Assembly: GCA_018261895.1 (NCBI GenBank)
Contig: JAGTRT010000020.1
Location: 1-64,000, forward strand
Reading direction: 5' to 3'
DNA from: Pseudomonadota bacterium
GTDB taxonomy: Bacteria > Pseudomonadota > Gammaproteobacteria > Burkholderiales > Rhodocyclaceae
DNA: 64,000 bases
Both the position numbers and the translations under genes were made by a program. Every line of letters begins with the position of its first letter. The stretch's first letter is position 1. Shown one piece after another: positions 1-11,104 of the stretch. Under the pieces are notes generated by a model that was given only the letters and a program-made list of their open reading frames with translations, did not search any database and had not been told where the DNA came from.

Positions 1-100
1 TCATCTTGACGTTGGCCAGGTCTACGCCCGATCCGTCCGCCTTCACCCGTACCTTCACGTTGTAATCAATCACCCGCTTCACGGGAACCAGAATCTTCAT
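1..100 (-). CDS. etfB: Electron transfer flavoprotein beta subunit (N-terminal part, truncated by window edge)
   Basis: Reverse-strand translation [33 protein letters not shown] matches the EtfB N-terminus; not in ORF track because it runs off the window. Confidence 0.85.
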   Translation of the reverse strand, partial: MKILVPVKRVIDYNVKVRVKADGSGVDLANVKM

Positions 101-164
101 GGAATTTCCTTTTCGAACACGAATCCCCCTGCCGGCAAAGGCATGACGACAGGGGGGTTGCGGA

Positions 165-1802
165 TTACTCGATGGCGAGTACGGAGTTGGCGTGCTGACG
201 CAGCACGTACTTCTGGATCTTGCCGGTGGAGGTCTTGGGCAGTTCGCCAAACACCACCTGCTTGGGCACCTTGAAGCGCGCCAGGTGGGCACGGCAGTGC
301 TCGATGATCTCGACCTCGCTGCAAGCCGCATCGGCCTTCAGCTCGACGAAGGCCGCCGGCACCTCACCCCACTTCTCGTCGGGCTTGGCCACGACGGCAG
401 CGGCAACCACCGCCGGGTGACGGTAGAGCACATCCTCGACTTCCAGCGACGAGATGTTTTCGCCGCCGGAGATGATGATGTCCTTGGAGCGATCCTTGAT
501 CTTGACGTAGCCGTCGCTATGCACGACCGCCAGGTCGCCGGTGTGGAACCAGCCGCCTTCGAAGGCTTCCGCCGTCGCGTTCGGATTCTTGAGATAACCC
601 TTCATGACCAGATTGCCGCGGAACATGATTTCGCCCATCGTCTCGCCATCCCAGGGCACCGGCTGCATGGAGACCGTATCGCGGACTTCGATGCCTTCCT
701 GCATGTGGTAACGCACGCCCTGGCGGCCATTGCGGGCTGCGCGCAGGTCGATCGGCAGGCGATCCCACTCGGGATGCTTGGCACAGACGGCGGCCGGGCC
801 GTAGGTTTCGGTCAGGCCGTAAACGTGGGTGATGTTGAAGCCCATCTTCTCGCAGCCTTCGATGATGGCAGCGGGAGGGGCAGCACCGGCGATGAGGCCG
901 TTGACCTGATGCTCGATGCCTTCCTTGAGGCTGTCGGGCGAGTTGATCATCATGCCCCAGACAATCGGCGCGCCGCACATGTGCGTGACCTTGTGGGCCT
1001 TGATCAGTTCGAAGATGAGGACCGGGTCGACCTTGCGCAGGCAGACGCTGGTGCCGGCATTGGCCGCCAGCGTCCAGGGGAAGCACCAGCCGTTGCAATG
1101 GAACATCGGCAAGGTCCAGAGGTAGACCGAGTGCGGCGGCATGCCCCAGGAAATGATGTTGGAGGCCGCGTTGAGATAGGCACCACGGTGGTGATAGACC
1201 ACGCCCTTCGGGTTGCCGGTGGTGCCCGAGGTGTAATTGAGCGCGATGGCATCCCATTCGTCGTCAGGCAGGGACCACTTGAAATCGGGCTCGCCTTCTT
1301 TCAGGAAATCTTCGTAGTTCTTTTCGCCAAGCGACTCGCCGCCCGTGAAATCGGGGTCGAGGCTGTCGATGACCAAGGGCTTCGGCCCTTCGAGCAGGGC
1401 GAGGGCGGCCTTGATGACTGGCGAAAACTCGGGATCGGTGATCAGCACCTTGGCCTCGCCGTGGGCCAGCATGAAGGCGATGGCTTCGGCGTCCAGACGG
1501 GTGTTGAGGGTATTCAGCACGGCACCGCACATCGGCACGCCAAAATGGCATTCGAACATCGCTGCGGTGTTGGGCAGCATGGCAGCGACGGTGTCGCCCT
1601 TGCCGATGCCGCGATTCTTCAGGGCCGAGGCCAGCTGACGGCTACGGTCGTAGCTTTCCTTCCAGGTGTACTGGCGGGCGCCCTGAATGACCGAGATCCG
1701 CTTCGGATAGATGAACGCAGAACGCTCGATGAAGCTGAGCGGGGACAGTGCAACAAAATTGGCCGGATTTTGGTCCAGCCCGACGCTATACGGGTTATCC
1801 AA
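165..1802 (-). CDS. AMP-dependent acyl-CoA synthetase/ligase
   Basis: 545 aa; AMP-binding motif [48 protein letters not shown]-terminal [14 protein letters not shown]. Confidence 0.92.
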   Translation of the reverse strand: MDNPYSVGLDQNPANFVALSPLSFIERSAFIYPKRISVIQGARQYTWKESYDRSRQLASALKNRGIGKGDTVAAMLPNTAAMFECHFGVPMCGAVLNTLNTRLDAEAIAFMLAHGEAKVLITDPEFSPVIKAALALLEGPKPLVIDSLDPDFTGGESLGEKNYEDFLKEGEPDFKWSLPDDEWDAIALNYTSGTTGNPKGVVYHHRGAYLNAASNIISWGMPPHSVYLWTLPMFHCNGWCFPWTLAANAGTSVCLRKVDPVLIFELIKAHKVTHMCGAPIVWGMMINSPDSLKEGIEHQVNGLIAGAAPPAAIIEGCEKMGFNITHVYGLTETYGPAAVCAKHPEWDRLPIDLRAARNGRQGVRYHMQEGIEVRDTVSMQPVPWDGETMGEIMFRGNLVMKGYLKNPNATAEAFEGGWFHTGDLAVVHSDGYVKIKDRSKDIIISGGENISSLEVEDVLYRHPAVVAAAVVAKPDEKWGEVPAAFVELKADAACSEVEIIEHCRAHLARFKVPKQVVFGELPKTSTGKIQKYVLRQHANSVLAIE

Positions 1803-1906
1803 GATTTATCTCCTCACGTTTCTTGCCGAAAGCTGTTCTCGACGGGGCAAGTCTTTTTTATTGGGCGTGAGAATGACAAAACACTCTTGCGCAACTGTTG
1901 GCAGAA

Positions 1907-1923
1907 TGTAACGAATCGTTACA
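1907..1923. promoter_or_regulatory. Perfect palindrome TGTAACGA-A-TCGTTACA, candidate TetR-type operator
   Basis: 17-nt perfect inverted repeat between divergent acyl-CoA ligase and histidine kinase genes. Confidence 0.5.
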
Positions 1924-1962
1924 TGCCAAAATCCCCGTACAGCCCTGCACTAGAATCGTCCG

Positions 1963-3978
1963 ATGCTCATCGAAACGCCGTCGACTTCCTCGCTTCCCCG
2001 CCACGAAATGTTGCAGGCGGGGCTAGACCTGCTCGACCAGGGCATCACGGTTTTCGACGCCCAATTGCGGCTGGTGGCCTGGAACCGCACCTTCCTCCAG
2101 TTGCTCGAATTCCCGGAGGAGCTGGCCTACATCGGCGCGCCCTTCGAGGGTTTCATCCGCTACAACGCGCGCCGGGGCGAATACGGTCCCGGCGACATCG
2201 AGACCCAGGTCGCCGAGCGGGTTTCGGCGGCGCGCAATTTCGCCTCGCACATGACGGAGCGGCAACGCCCGAACGGGCGCGTCCTGCTCCTGCGCGGCGA
2301 GCCGCTGGCCGACAAAGGCTTCGTCACCTTGTACAGCGATGTCACCGAGCAGCGTTACATCGAGAACCTGACCGAACACCAGAACGTCCAGCTCGACGAG
2401 CAGGTCCGCCGCCGGACAGCCCAGCTGGAAAACGCCAACGCCAACCTGCGCCGGGCCAGCGAGGAAAACGAGCGGATTGCCGCCGCCCTCCGGCGCAGCG
2501 AGGAACGCCTGCGCCTGATCAACGACACGATTCCCATCCTGATCGGCTACGTCGACCACAACGAGGTCTATCAGTACGCCAACAAGGGCTATTCCGACTG
2601 GTATGGCCACCCGGAGGACGCGGTGACTGGCCGCGCGGTCATCGACGTCATCGGGCCGCATGTCTACAGCCAGGTACGCGACTCGGTGAAAAAAGCGCTG
2701 GCCGGCCAGCAGGTGACCTACGAGTACCAGATGGAGCGCCAGGGACAAATTGTTTTCGCGCGCAGCACGCTGGTGCCGGAAGTCACGGTCGACGGGAAAA
2801 ATCTCGGCTTTTTCGTGTTTTCGCACGAGATCACGCAACAGAAACGCATGCAGGCGGCGCTCATCCAGGCCCAGAAAATGGAGGCCATCGGCCAGCTGAC
2901 CGGCGGTCTGGCGCACGATTTCAACAACCTGCTCACGGTCATCATCGGCAACCTGGCCGCCTTGCAGGATCACCGCCCGGACGACCCCGGCGTCAATGAA
3001 TTCGTCGAGCCGGCGCTGCAATCGGCACGCCGCGGCGTGCAACTGATCAAGCGCCTGCTGACCTTCTCCCGACAGCAGCCGCTGGAGCCGCAAGCCGTCG
3101 ATATCGGCAACCTGATCGGCAGCCTGGCCAAACTCGTGCGACGCTCCCTGCCCGATTCGATTGCGGTGTCGACCGATCTTGGCGGCAGCAATGTGCATGC
3201 CCTGGCCGACCCCGGGCAACTGGAAAGCGCCCTGCTCAACTTCGCGCTGAATTCACGCGATGCGATGCCGGACGGCGGCCGCCTGCACATCGCCGCCCGC
3301 GCTGTCGAGCTGACCACCGGAGCCACGGCCTTCGACGTGGCGCCCGGCCGTTACGTGCTCATCGAGGTCGCCGACAACGGTTGCGGCATGGACAGCGCGA
3401 CGCTCTCCCGCGCCTGCGAGCCCTTCTTCACCACCAAGCGCCTCGGCCTGGGCAGCGGCCTCGGGCTGGCCATGGCCTACGGCTTCGCCAAGCAGTCGGG
3501 TGGCGGCATCTCGATCCAGAGCCAGCCGGAGCAGGGAACGACGGTGCTCATGGTGCTGCCGCTGGCGACGCGCGAGCCGGATGCCGATGCGCCGGGCGAG
3601 GATGTCGTGCTGCCGGCCGGCGGCGAGCTCGTGCTGCTCGTCGAAGACGATCCGAACGTACGGCGCGTCGTGCGCCAGCAGCTGATCGATCTCGGCTACC
3701 CGGTCATCGAGGCGGAGGATGCGATTCAGGGGCTGGCCATGATCGAGCAGATTCCCGACATCGGCATTCTGGTTAGCGACGTGATCATGCCCGGCGGCAT
3801 GGACGGCCGGCAATTGGCCGATCAGGTCATGACCTTCCGCCCCGACATGCGCATCGTGCTGATGAGCGGCTATACCGACGAGGCCGATGCCGGCAGCGAT
3901 CTGCCAGTGCTGGCCAAACCCTTCGTCCGCCAGGATCTGGCCCGCGCCCTGCGCGCCGCACACAAAGAGACCCCATGA
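1963..3978 (+). CDS. PAS-domain hybrid sensor histidine kinase with C-terminal receiver domain
   Basis: 671 aa; PAS repeats, GGLAHDFNNLLTVIIGNL (H box), ADNGCGMD / GLGSGLGLAMAYGFAKQSGG (ATPase), receiver LVVEDDP-like LVLLVEDDPNVRRV. Confidence 0.93.
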   Translation: MLIETPSTSSLPRHEMLQAGLDLLDQGITVFDAQLRLVAWNRTFLQLLEFPEELAYIGAPFEGFIRYNARRGEYGPGDIETQVAERVSAARNFASHMTERQRPNGRVLLLRGEPLADKGFVTLYSDVTEQRYIENLTEHQNVQLDEQVRRRTAQLENANANLRRASEENERIAAALRRSEERLRLINDTIPILIGYVDHNEVYQYANKGYSDWYGHPEDAVTGRAVIDVIGPHVYSQVRDSVKKALAGQQVTYEYQMERQGQIVFARSTLVPEVTVDGKNLGFFVFSHEITQQKRMQAALIQAQKMEAIGQLTGGLAHDFNNLLTVIIGNLAALQDHRPDDPGVNEFVEPALQSARRGVQLIKRLLTFSRQQPLEPQAVDIGNLIGSLAKLVRRSLPDSIAVSTDLGGSNVHALADPGQLESALLNFALNSRDAMPDGGRLHIAARAVELTTGATAFDVAPGRYVLIEVADNGCGMDSATLSRACEPFFTTKRLGLGSGLGLAMAYGFAKQSGGGISIQSQPEQGTTVLMVLPLATREPDADAPGEDVVLPAGGELVLLVEDDPNVRRVVRQQLIDLGYPVIEAEDAIQGLAMIEQIPDIGILVSDVIMPGGMDGRQLADQVMTFRPDMRIVLMSGYTDEADAGSDLPVLAKPFVRQDLARALRAAHKETP

Positions 3979-4682
3979 AAGACAACGAACCCGCCAAGCT
4001 CATCGCCATCGTCGAGGACGACCCCGACGTCGCCAAGATCATCGAGCAGGTGCTGGCCGATTTCGGTTTTCGCACCGTCTGGTGCCGCAGCGCCGGCGAC
4101 CTGCTGCGCCGCCTGCGGGCGCTGTCGCCCGACCTGTGCATCATCGACCTCGGCCTGCCGGACATGGACGGCATCGAGGCCATGCAGCGCGTCCGGGCGC
4201 AATCGGGCTGCGGCATCCTGATCCTGACCGGCCGCGCCCACGTCAGCGACCGCGTCATGGGCCTCGAACTCGGCGCCGACGATTACGTGCTCAAACCCTT
4301 CGAGCCGCGCGAACTGGTCGCCCGCGTGCGTAGCATCGTTCGCCGTCGGGAAGGCGGCGAGACGACGCAACGCCAGATCGCCGATTTTTCCGGCTGGCGC
4401 TTCAATCTCGGCAACAATTCGCTGACTGCCCCGAACGGCGACGAGCATGCCCTGAGTACGGCCGAGGCCGAACTGCTCAAGGTCTTCGTCAATAATCCGA
4501 ACCGCATCCTGCAACGCGAAAAGCTCATGGGGACGCGCGATCTGGCGCCCAACGACCGCGCCATCGACGTCCGCATCTCGCGCCTGCGCCGCAAGCTCGA
4601 ACCGGACCCGCAAAGCCCGGCCTTCATCAAGACCGTCTATGGCGCCGGCTATCTCTTCCTGGCCACCGTCAACTGGTCCTGA
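3975..4682 (+). CDS. OmpR-family response regulator
   Basis: 235 aa; receiver IAIVEDDPDVAKI...DLGLPDMDG and winged-helix C-terminus; ATGA overlap with the upstream kinase. Confidence 0.93.
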   Translation: MKDNEPAKLIAIVEDDPDVAKIIEQVLADFGFRTVWCRSAGDLLRRLRALSPDLCIIDLGLPDMDGIEAMQRVRAQSGCGILILTGRAHVSDRVMGLELGADDYVLKPFEPRELVARVRSIVRRREGGETTQRQIADFSGWRFNLGNNSLTAPNGDEHALSTAEAELLKVFVNNPNRILQREKLMGTRDLAPNDRAIDVRISRLRRKLEPDPQSPAFIKTVYGAGYLFLATVNWS

Positions 4683-4702
4683 GCACGCTGCGGGGGCAGA
4701 CA

Positions 4703-4730
4703 AAGAAAAAGGGGCTGATCGCCCCTTTTT
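4703..4730. terminator. Bidirectional rho-independent terminator
   Basis: AAAAAGGGGCTGATCGCCCCTTTTT between convergent genes. Confidence 0.75.
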
Positions 4731-4773
4731 CAATTTTGGCCATTTTTTCCGGTTGACCGTGAGATTCCGGAAA
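4729..4773 (-). repeat. Dispersed repeat copy 1
   Basis: TTCAATTTTGGCCATTTTTTCCGGTTGACCGTGAG. Confidence 0.85.
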
Positions 4774-4775
4774 AA

Positions 4776-6845
4776 TCACTCGTCGTCATCGTGCAACTGG
4801 AACTTGCTGGCCAGTTGCTGCTGGACGTTGGGCGGCACCGCCGCATAGCGCGCGAACTCGATGGTGTAGCTGCCCTGGCCGCCGGTCAGCGACTTGAGCC
4901 GCGACTGGTAGTCGTTGAGTTCGGCCAGCGGCACCTCGCCGGAAATCGCCGACAGGCCGTGCCCACGCCCGTCGGTGCCGGTGATGTGGCCACGCCGGCT
5001 GGACAGGTCGCCGGTCAGGTCGCCGATGGCCGTCTCCGGCACGACGATCTCGATGCTGACGATCGGCTCCAGCACGATGGGCTTGGCATTGCGGATGGCT
5101 TCGATGACCGCCTTGCGCCCGGCGATGGTGAACGCCACTTCCTTGCCGTCCACCGCATGGGTCTTGCCGTCGTACACCGTGACCTTGAGGTCTTCGACCG
5201 CGTAACCGGCCACTACGCCGCCTTCCAGACCCTGACGGATGCCCTTCTCGACGGCCGCCATGAAGACGCCCGGGATGACGCCGCCCTTGACCGCATCGAC
5301 GAACTCGAAACCCTCGCCACGGCCCTTGGGCTCGATGCGCAGATGCACTTCGCCGAACTGTCCGGCGCCGCCCGACTGCTTCTTGTGGCGATGCATGGCC
5401 TCGGCCGAGCCGGTGATCGTTTCGCGGTAGGGAATGCGCGGCGGTTTGGTGTCGACTTCCAGCTTGTGCTGGCTGGCCATGCGCCCGAGCTTGGCTTTCA
5501 GGTGGATTTCGCCGAGGCCGCGGATGACCGTTTCGTTGCTCGTCGGATGGCGCTCGACGACAAAGGTCGGGTCTTCCATCGCCAGCTTGGCCAGGATGTC
5601 GAACAAGCGCTGCTCGTCGCCCTTCTTCTTCGTTTCGACGGCCAGCCCGGCCATCGGCTTGGGAAATTCGAGCGGCACGAGGTGGATGTGGTCCTCGTCG
5701 TGTGAATCGTGCAGCACGCAGTCGAAATCGATCTCGTCGATCTTGGCGATGGCGCCGATGTCGCCCGGCAGCAGTTCATCGACCTCGACGCTGTCCTTGC
5801 CCTGCAACTGGTAGAGATGGCCGACCTTGATCGGCCGTTTGCCGTCGCCGACAAAGAGCTGCATGTCCTTGCGAACGGTGCCCTGATGCACGCGGAAGAC
5901 GCCGATCTTGCCCATGTACGGATCAGCGACAACCTTGAAGACGTGGGCCAGCACGTGCTTCGACGCGTCGGGCACAGCCTGGAAGGGTTCGGTCTTGTCG
6001 CCCGGCTCGCCCTTGTAGAACGGCGGCGGGTTGCCTTCGGCCGGATTCGGTGCCAGCGAGGCGAGGACGTGCAGCAATTCCTTGATGCCGGCGCCGGTCT
6101 TGGCCGAGGTGAACAGAATGGGAATCAGGTGACCTTCGCGCAGTGCCTTCTCGAAGGGCGCATGCAGCGCGGCCGTGCTCGGATCGGCACCGTCCTCGAG
6201 GTATTGGGCGAGCAGGTCCTCGTCTTCTTCGACGATCTGGTCGATGAGCGCGCGGTGCGCCGCGGCGATGGATTCGAAATCGGCGTCGCCGGCATCGTGT
6301 TCGAGCACTTCGACGACGTCCGCCGCGCCATGCGCCGGCAAATCGAGCAGCATGCACTGCTTGCCGAAACGCTCGCGAATGTCGGCGACCAGCCCCGGCA
6401 AATCGAGATTGTCGGCGTCGATCTTGTTGATGACGATCATCCGGCACAGCTTGCGCTCGGCAGCGTAGCGCATCATGCGCTCGGTCATCAGTTCGACGCC
6501 GGTCTGGGCATTGACGACGATCAGCGCCGTATCGACGCCGGCCAGCGCGGCAATCGCCTGCCCGGAAAAATCCGGGTAGCCCGGGGTGTCGATGAGATGG
6601 ACATGCGTGTCTTCATGGCCAAAATTGACCACGCTCGACGTCAGGGAATGGCCGGCCTCTTTCTCCTGAGCGTCGAAGTCGGCAACGGTATTGCCTTTTT
6701 CGACACTGCCCTTGGCAGGAATGGCCCCGGTCGCGAACAGCAGGGCCTCGGCTAGACTGGTTTTGCCCGCTGCACCATGACCAACCAGTGCAACGGAACG
6801 GAGCGCCTCGGTAGTGTACTTGGACATCATTTTCTCCCTGAGCAA
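4776..6845 (-). CDS. Elongation factor G-like GTPase (FusA2-type)
   Basis: 689 aa; GHGAAGKTSLAEALL P-loop, DTPGYPDF, NKIDAD; EF-G domain architecture but divergent from canonical fusA. Confidence 0.9.
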   Translation of the reverse strand: MLREKMMSKYTTEALRSVALVGHGAAGKTSLAEALLFATGAIPAKGSVEKGNTVADFDAQEKEAGHSLTSSVVNFGHEDTHVHLIDTPGYPDFSGQAIAALAGVDTALIVVNAQTGVELMTERMMRYAAERKLCRMIVINKIDADNLDLPGLVADIRERFGKQCMLLDLPAHGAADVVEVLEHDAGDADFESIAAAHRALIDQIVEEDEDLLAQYLEDGADPSTAALHAPFEKALREGHLIPILFTSAKTGAGIKELLHVLASLAPNPAEGNPPPFYKGEPGDKTEPFQAVPDASKHVLAHVFKVVADPYMGKIGVFRVHQGTVRKDMQLFVGDGKRPIKVGHLYQLQGKDSVEVDELLPGDIGAIAKIDEIDFDCVLHDSHDEDHIHLVPLEFPKPMAGLAVETKKKGDEQRLFDILAKLAMEDPTFVVERHPTSNETVIRGLGEIHLKAKLGRMASQHKLEVDTKPPRIPYRETITGSAEAMHRHKKQSGGAGQFGEVHLRIEPKGRGEGFEFVDAVKGGVIPGVFMAAVEKGIRQGLEGGVVAGYAVEDLKVTVYDGKTHAVDGKEVAFTIAGRKAVIEAIRNAKPIVLEPIVSIEIVVPETAIGDLTGDLSSRRGHITGTDGRGHGLSAISGEVPLAELNDYQSRLKSLTGGQGSYTIEFARYAAVPPNVQQQLASKFQLHDDDE

Positions 6846-6860
6846 TGAATCAGCAGTGTA

Positions 6861-7214
6861 TCAACGGTTCTTTTCGGCCTCGATCATTTCGGCCACGAAT
6901 TTCTCGGCATACATCGGCGCCACGCCCACGATGAGGGCGGTCGCGATGCCGACCAGGACGAGGCCGACGACCAGTTGGATGGCCGGCCGGCGGAATTCGG
7001 GGCCGCGACTCAGCGCGAACCAGACCGGCCCGATCACGGGCAGCAGGAGCACCGGCAGGCCGGTTTTCCAGCCGAAACTGAAGGCGGCCGGCACGGTCCC
7101 GATGTAGCCCACGAGCAGCAGCAAACCGCCACCCGCCAGCGACAGGGTCGACACGATGGCAAACAGGAAAAAGCCCCAGTCCATCATTTCTTCACCTTCT
7201 TCGGACGCTCCCAA
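6861..7214 (-). CDS. Hypothetical small membrane protein
   Basis: 117 aa with several hydrophobic segments, directly downstream of glmU. Confidence 0.6.
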   Translation of the reverse strand: MGASEEGEEMMDWGFFLFAIVSTLSLAGGGLLLLVGYIGTVPAAFSFGWKTGLPVLLLPVIGPVWFALSRGPEFRRPAIQLVVGLVLVGIATALIVGVAPMYAEKFVAEMIEAEKNR

Positions 7215-8542
7215 CCGGCCAGCGAAATCTGCTTGGCGCGCGACACGGTCAGCGTATCGGGCGGCGCATTCTTGGTCAGCGTCGTGCCGGCACCGAGTGT
7301 GGCGCCGCGACCGACCGTGACCGGCGCGACGAGTTGCGTGTCGGAACCGATGAACACGTCGTCCTCGATGATGGTCTTGAACTTGTTGGCGCCGTCGTAG
7401 TTGCAGGTGATCGTCCCGGCGCCCACGTTGACGCGCTGGCCGATCTCGGCGTCACCGATGTAGGCCAGATGGTTAGCCTTGGACTGGGCGCCGATGACGC
7501 TCTTCTTGACCTCGACGAAGTTGCCGATATGCACTTCCGGCCCGAGCTCGGTGCCCGGACGCAGGCGGGCATAGGGCCCGAGCACGCCGTCCGGCCCGAT
7601 GATCGCATCCTCGAAATGGCAGAAGGCCGCGATGCGCGTACCGGCGCCGACCTTGACGTTCTTGAGCACGCAATAGGGGCCGACTTCGACGGCATCGGCC
7701 AGCTCGACCTTGCCTTCGAAGACGCAGCCGACGTCGATGGCCACATCGCGACCATGGGTCAGGCTGCCGCGGATGTCGATGCGCGCCGGATCGGCCAGGC
7801 GCACCCCGGCAACCAGCAGCTGGTCGGCCAGGTTGCGCTGGTGCTGGCGCTCCAGTTCGGCCAGTTGCACCTTGCTGTTGACGCCGAGCACCTCCCACTC
7901 GCCCTCCGGCTGGGCTGCGCGCACCGGCAAGCCTTCAGCCACGGCCAGCGCGACGATGTCGGTCAGGTAATACTCGCCCTGCGCGTTGTCATTCTTCAGC
8001 TTGCCCAGCCAGTCGGCGAGGCGTGCCGTTGGAATGGCCATGATGCCGGTGTTGACCTCGCGAATGGCCTTCTCTTCCGGCGTTGCATCCTTTTCCTCGA
8101 CGATGCGCACGAGGTTGCCACCGGCGTCGCGCACCATGCGGCCGTAGCCCGCGGGGTTGGCCAGATCGACGGTGAGGATCGACAGCCCATCCTTGCCGGC
8201 CTGCAACAGGCGCTTGAGCGTCGCCACTGTAGTCAGCGGTACATCACCGTAGAGCACCAGGGTCTGGCTGGCATCGCCGAGTTGTGACACGGCTTGCGCC
8301 ACGGCATGGCCGGTTCCCAGTTGCTGGGCCTGCTCGGCCCACAGGATGTCTTCGGCGGACAGTGTGGCGCGGACAACCTCGCCCCCGTGGCCGTAGACGA
8401 CAATGAGTTTCTCCGGTGAAAGCTGGCGGGCGGTGTCGATGACGTGCTGCGCCAGCGGCTTGCCGGCAATGGGATGCAGCACCTTGGGCAGATTTGAATG
8501 CATGCGTTTGCCCTGGCCGGCTGCAAGAATGACGATATTCAT
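7184..8542 (-). CDS. glmU: Bifunctional UDP-N-acetylglucosamine pyrophosphorylase / glucosamine-1-phosphate N-acetyltransferase
   Basis: [29 protein letters not shown] and left-handed beta-helix hexapeptide repeats; start set at MNIVILAAG rather than the longer ORF start. Confidence 0.96.
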   Translation of the reverse strand: MNIVILAAGQGKRMHSNLPKVLHPIAGKPLAQHVIDTARQLSPEKLIVVYGHGGEVVRATLSAEDILWAEQAQQLGTGHAVAQAVSQLGDASQTLVLYGDVPLTTVATLKRLLQAGKDGLSILTVDLANPAGYGRMVRDAGGNLVRIVEEKDATPEEKAIREVNTGIMAIPTARLADWLGKLKNDNAQGEYYLTDIVALAVAEGLPVRAAQPEGEWEVLGVNSKVQLAELERQHQRNLADQLLVAGVRLADPARIDIRGSLTHGRDVAIDVGCVFEGKVELADAVEVGPYCVLKNVKVGAGTRIAAFCHFEDAIIGPDGVLGPYARLRPGTELGPEVHIGNFVEVKKSVIGAQSKANHLAYIGDAEIGQRVNVGAGTITCNYDGANKFKTIIEDDVFIGSDTQLVAPVTVGRGATLGAGTTLTKNAPPDTLTVSRAKQISLAGWERPKKVKK

Positions 8543-8664
8543 TTTGGGAAAAATTCGTTTTTGTTGGTCAGCGCTCATTTTTACATGATCGGCCCGGGCT
8601 GTCGAAGCCGGCATGGGGTTTGACCCGCTCGCCCTTTGATCCAGCGCAAACGGCCGCGAAAAAG

Positions 8665-8699
8665 AAAACCCCGCCGGCTTTTCAGGCGGGCGGGGCGCG
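8665..8699. terminator. Rho-independent terminator-like hairpin
   Basis: AAAACCCCGCCGGCTTTTCAGGCGGGCGGGGC. Confidence 0.6.
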
Positions 8700-8727
8700 A
8701 TGATTCAGCGGACGGAAGCGAAAGGAA

Positions 8728-9456
8728 TCACGCCGTCTTCTTTTGCTCCTGTCCGGCCAGAATGTCGCCGAGCACGGCCTTGCCCTGGGCGGAAACCGAC
8801 CAGTGCAGCACATTCTTGTCGTTGATCCGCGTCTCAATGACGCCCATGGCTTTCATGACAGTCAGGCGCTGGCTGACGAAATCGCGGGCCAGCCCGGTGC
8901 TGTCGCAGATCGCGGCGAGATTGCCATAGACAAAACCGCCATCGGACAGGGCGCGCAGGATTTCGACATCGTTGTAGGAGAGCACATCCTTGGGATCGAG
9001 CTCGGCCGGCTTCCTGGCCTCGGCTTCCGGCTTCGCGGCGATAACCGGCTCTTCGCGCTTCTGCTGCTCCATGCGACCGAGGTCGCGGCGCACCTGATCG
9101 ATTTGCGTCATCAAGCGTTGCACCATGTTCTCGAAGAGGCGGCGCGATGCCACCACGTAAATCAGGCAGAAGCCGGCAAAGACATAGAGATCGATCGGTT
9201 TGGTCCGCGCGCCTTCGAGCAGCGTGCTCGACAGCATGTTCAGGAACAGCGGCACGGTCAGCGCCGCCACCACGCCGAACACCGGATACTTGAGCCAGTC
9301 GCGGCCGCCCGAGTCCCGTCGATCGGAAAGAAAATAGTTCGCCGTGCCACCCAGAATGCCGGCCAGCACCATGATGCTGAGTATCAACAGCATGTGTCCG
9401 TCCAGCGCGCCACTTGGCGCCGTCACCAGCAAGGCCGGCTGCAGATCAGCTGACAT
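8728..9456 (-). CDS. Membrane protein with C-terminal winged-helix-like domain
   Basis: 242 aa; N-terminal TM segments, C-terminal IEILRALSDGG..VSQRLTVMKAMGVIETR helix-turn-helix-like region. Confidence 0.6.
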   Translation of the reverse strand: MSADLQPALLVTAPSGALDGHMLLILSIMVLAGILGGTANYFLSDRRDSGGRDWLKYPVFGVVAALTVPLFLNMLSSTLLEGARTKPIDLYVFAGFCLIYVVASRRLFENMVQRLMTQIDQVRRDLGRMEQQKREEPVIAAKPEAEARKPAELDPKDVLSYNDVEILRALSDGGFVYGNLAAICDSTGLARDFVSQRLTVMKAMGVIETRINDKNVLHWSVSAQGKAVLGDILAGQEQKKTA

Positions 9457-9552
9457 GTTCTCCCCCTGAAGTCATCTCTGATGGTCTTTCAACCGCTAGT
9501 TTGCACGGCAAATGCGCGAACGGGTAGCAAAATTTCATTTCCTGGCACAATG

Positions 9553-9590
9553 TTACGGTCAACCGGAAAAAATGCCCAAATTTGAAATAA
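9553..9590 (+). repeat. Dispersed repeat copy 2
   Basis: TTACGGTCAACCGGAAAAAATGCCCAAATTTGAAAT. Confidence 0.9.
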
Positions 9591-9627
9591 AAAACCCGCC
9601 GGCTTTTCAGGCGGCGGGTTTTTGGGG
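9590..9627 (-). terminator. Rho-independent terminator of gltBD
   Basis: AAAAACCCGCCGGCTTTTCAGGCGGCGGGTTTTT. Confidence 0.8.
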
Positions 9628-9637
9628 TGCGGCTGAC

Positions 9638-11104
9638 TTAGCGCGGCAGCGTCGTCGAGCCCATCAGGAAGGCATCGACTTCACGCGCGGCCTGACGACC
9701 TTCGCGGATCGCCCAGACCACCAGCGACTGACCGCGACGCACGTCGCCGGCAGCAAACACCTTGTCGACATTGGTCCTGTAGCAGCCCTCGCCGTCGGTC
9801 GTCGCCTTGGCGTTCTGACGAGCGTCCTTCTCGACGCCGAAAGCATCGAGCAAGCCGCCGACCGGGTTGGTGAAGCCCATGGCCAGGAAGGCGTTGTCGC
9901 ACGGCAGTTCGAATTCCGAACCGGCGACTTCGCTCATCTTGCCGTCCTTCCAGTCGAGACGAACGGCCTTCAATGCCTTGACGTTGCCCTTGCCGTCATC
10001 GACGAAGCCCTTGGTGGCCACGGCGAAATCACGCGTGCAGCCTTCGTCGTGCGACGACGAGGTGCGCAGCTTGTACGGCCAGTACGGCCAGGTCAGTTCC
10101 TTGTTTTCCTGTTCCGGCGGCATCGGCATCAGTTCGAACTGGGTGACCGAAGCGGCGCCATGACGGTTGGAGGTACCGACGCAGTCAGAGCCGGTGTCGC
10201 CGCCACCGATGACGATGACGTGCTTGCCCTTGACGTTGATCGGATTGGCCTTGCCTTGCTGGACTTCCTTGTTCTGCGGAATCAGGAACTCGAGCGCGGC
10301 GTAGATGCCCTTGAGCTCGCGGCCCGGCACCGGCAGGTCACGCGGCACTTCGGAACCGGCTGCGAGAATGACCGCATCGAAATCCTTCTTCAGGTCGTCA
10401 GCCGAAACGAAGTTGCTCGCATCGTTGTTGATACCGGCCGGCACCGCCTTGTCGCCCACGACGACCTTGGTCTTGAAGACGACGCCTTCGGCTTCCATCT
10501 GGGCGACGCGACGGTCAACCACCGATTTTTCCAGCTTGAAGTCCGGAATACCGTAGGCAAGCAGACCGCCCAAGCGATCGCTCTTCTCGAACACGGTCAC
10601 ATCGTGGCCAACGCGCGCCAGTTGCTGGGCGGCAGCCAGGCCAGCCGGGCCGGAACCCACGACGGCGACCTTCTTGCCGGTCTTGGTCTTGGCCGGTTGC
10701 GGCACAACCCAACCCGACTCCCAGCCCTTGTCGATGATGAAATGCTCGATCGACTTGATGCCCACCGGCGCGGCATTGATGCCGAGCGTACAGGCGGCCT
10801 CGCAAGGCGCCGGGCAAATGCGGCCGGTAAAGTCCGGGAAGTTGTTGGTCGAATGCAGCACTTCCAGCGCCTGCTTCCAGTTACCGCGGTAAACCAGATC
10901 GTTCCAGTCAGGAATGATGTTGTTCACCGGGCAGCCGTTGTTGCAGAACGGGATGCCGCAGTCCATGCAACGCGCGCCCTGGGTCTTGGCATCGTCGTCG
11001 TTCAGGGTATGAACGAATTCCTTGTAGTGCTTCAGGCGCTGTTCAACCGGGTCGTACGACTCGGACAGACGCTCGAATTCCATGAAGCCGGTCGGCTTGC
11101 CCAT
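9638..11104 (-). CDS. gltD: Glutamate synthase small subunit
   Basis: 488 aa; [46 protein letters not shown]. Confidence 0.96.
   Translation of the reverse strand: MGKPTGFMEFERLSESYDPVEQRLKHYKEFVHTLNDDDAKTQGARCMDCGIPFCNNGCPVNNIIPDWNDLVYRGNWKQALEVLHSTNNFPDFTGRICPAPCEAACTLGINAAPVGIKSIEHFIIDKGWESGWVVPQPAKTKTGKKVAVVGSGPAGLAAAQQLARVGHDVTVFEKSDRLGGLLAYGIPDFKLEKSVVDRRVAQMEAEGVVFKTKVVVGDKAVPAGINNDASNFVSADDLKKDFDAVILAAGSEVPRDLPVPGRELKGIYAALEFLIPQNKEVQQGKANPINVKGKHVIVIGGGDTGSDCVGTSNRHGAASVTQFELMPMPPEQENKELTWPYWPYKLRTSSSHDEGCTRDFAVATKGFVDDGKGNVKALKAVRLDWKDGKMSEVAGSEFELPCDNAFLAMGFTNPVGGLLDAFGVEKDARQNAKATTDGEGCYRTNVDKVFAAGDVRRGQSLVVWAIREGRQAAREVDAFLMGSTTLPR

Noticed and set aside
192-2999. 935-aa forward ORF antisense to the acyl-CoA ligase and overlapping the kinase
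   Set aside because: High-GC antisense open frame with no recognisable domains; opposing genes have clear family motifs.
8665-9627. Shared CCCGCCGGCTTTTCAGGCGG sequence at 8670 and 9595 as a repeat element
   Set aside because: Both are hairpin terminators followed or flanked by T/A tracts; similarity is adequately explained as related terminator sequences.
10513-10536. GACGGTCAACCACCGATTTTTCC as another copy of the dispersed repeat
   Set aside because: Matches only ACGGTCAACC, diverges after that and is explained by conserved gltD coding sequence.
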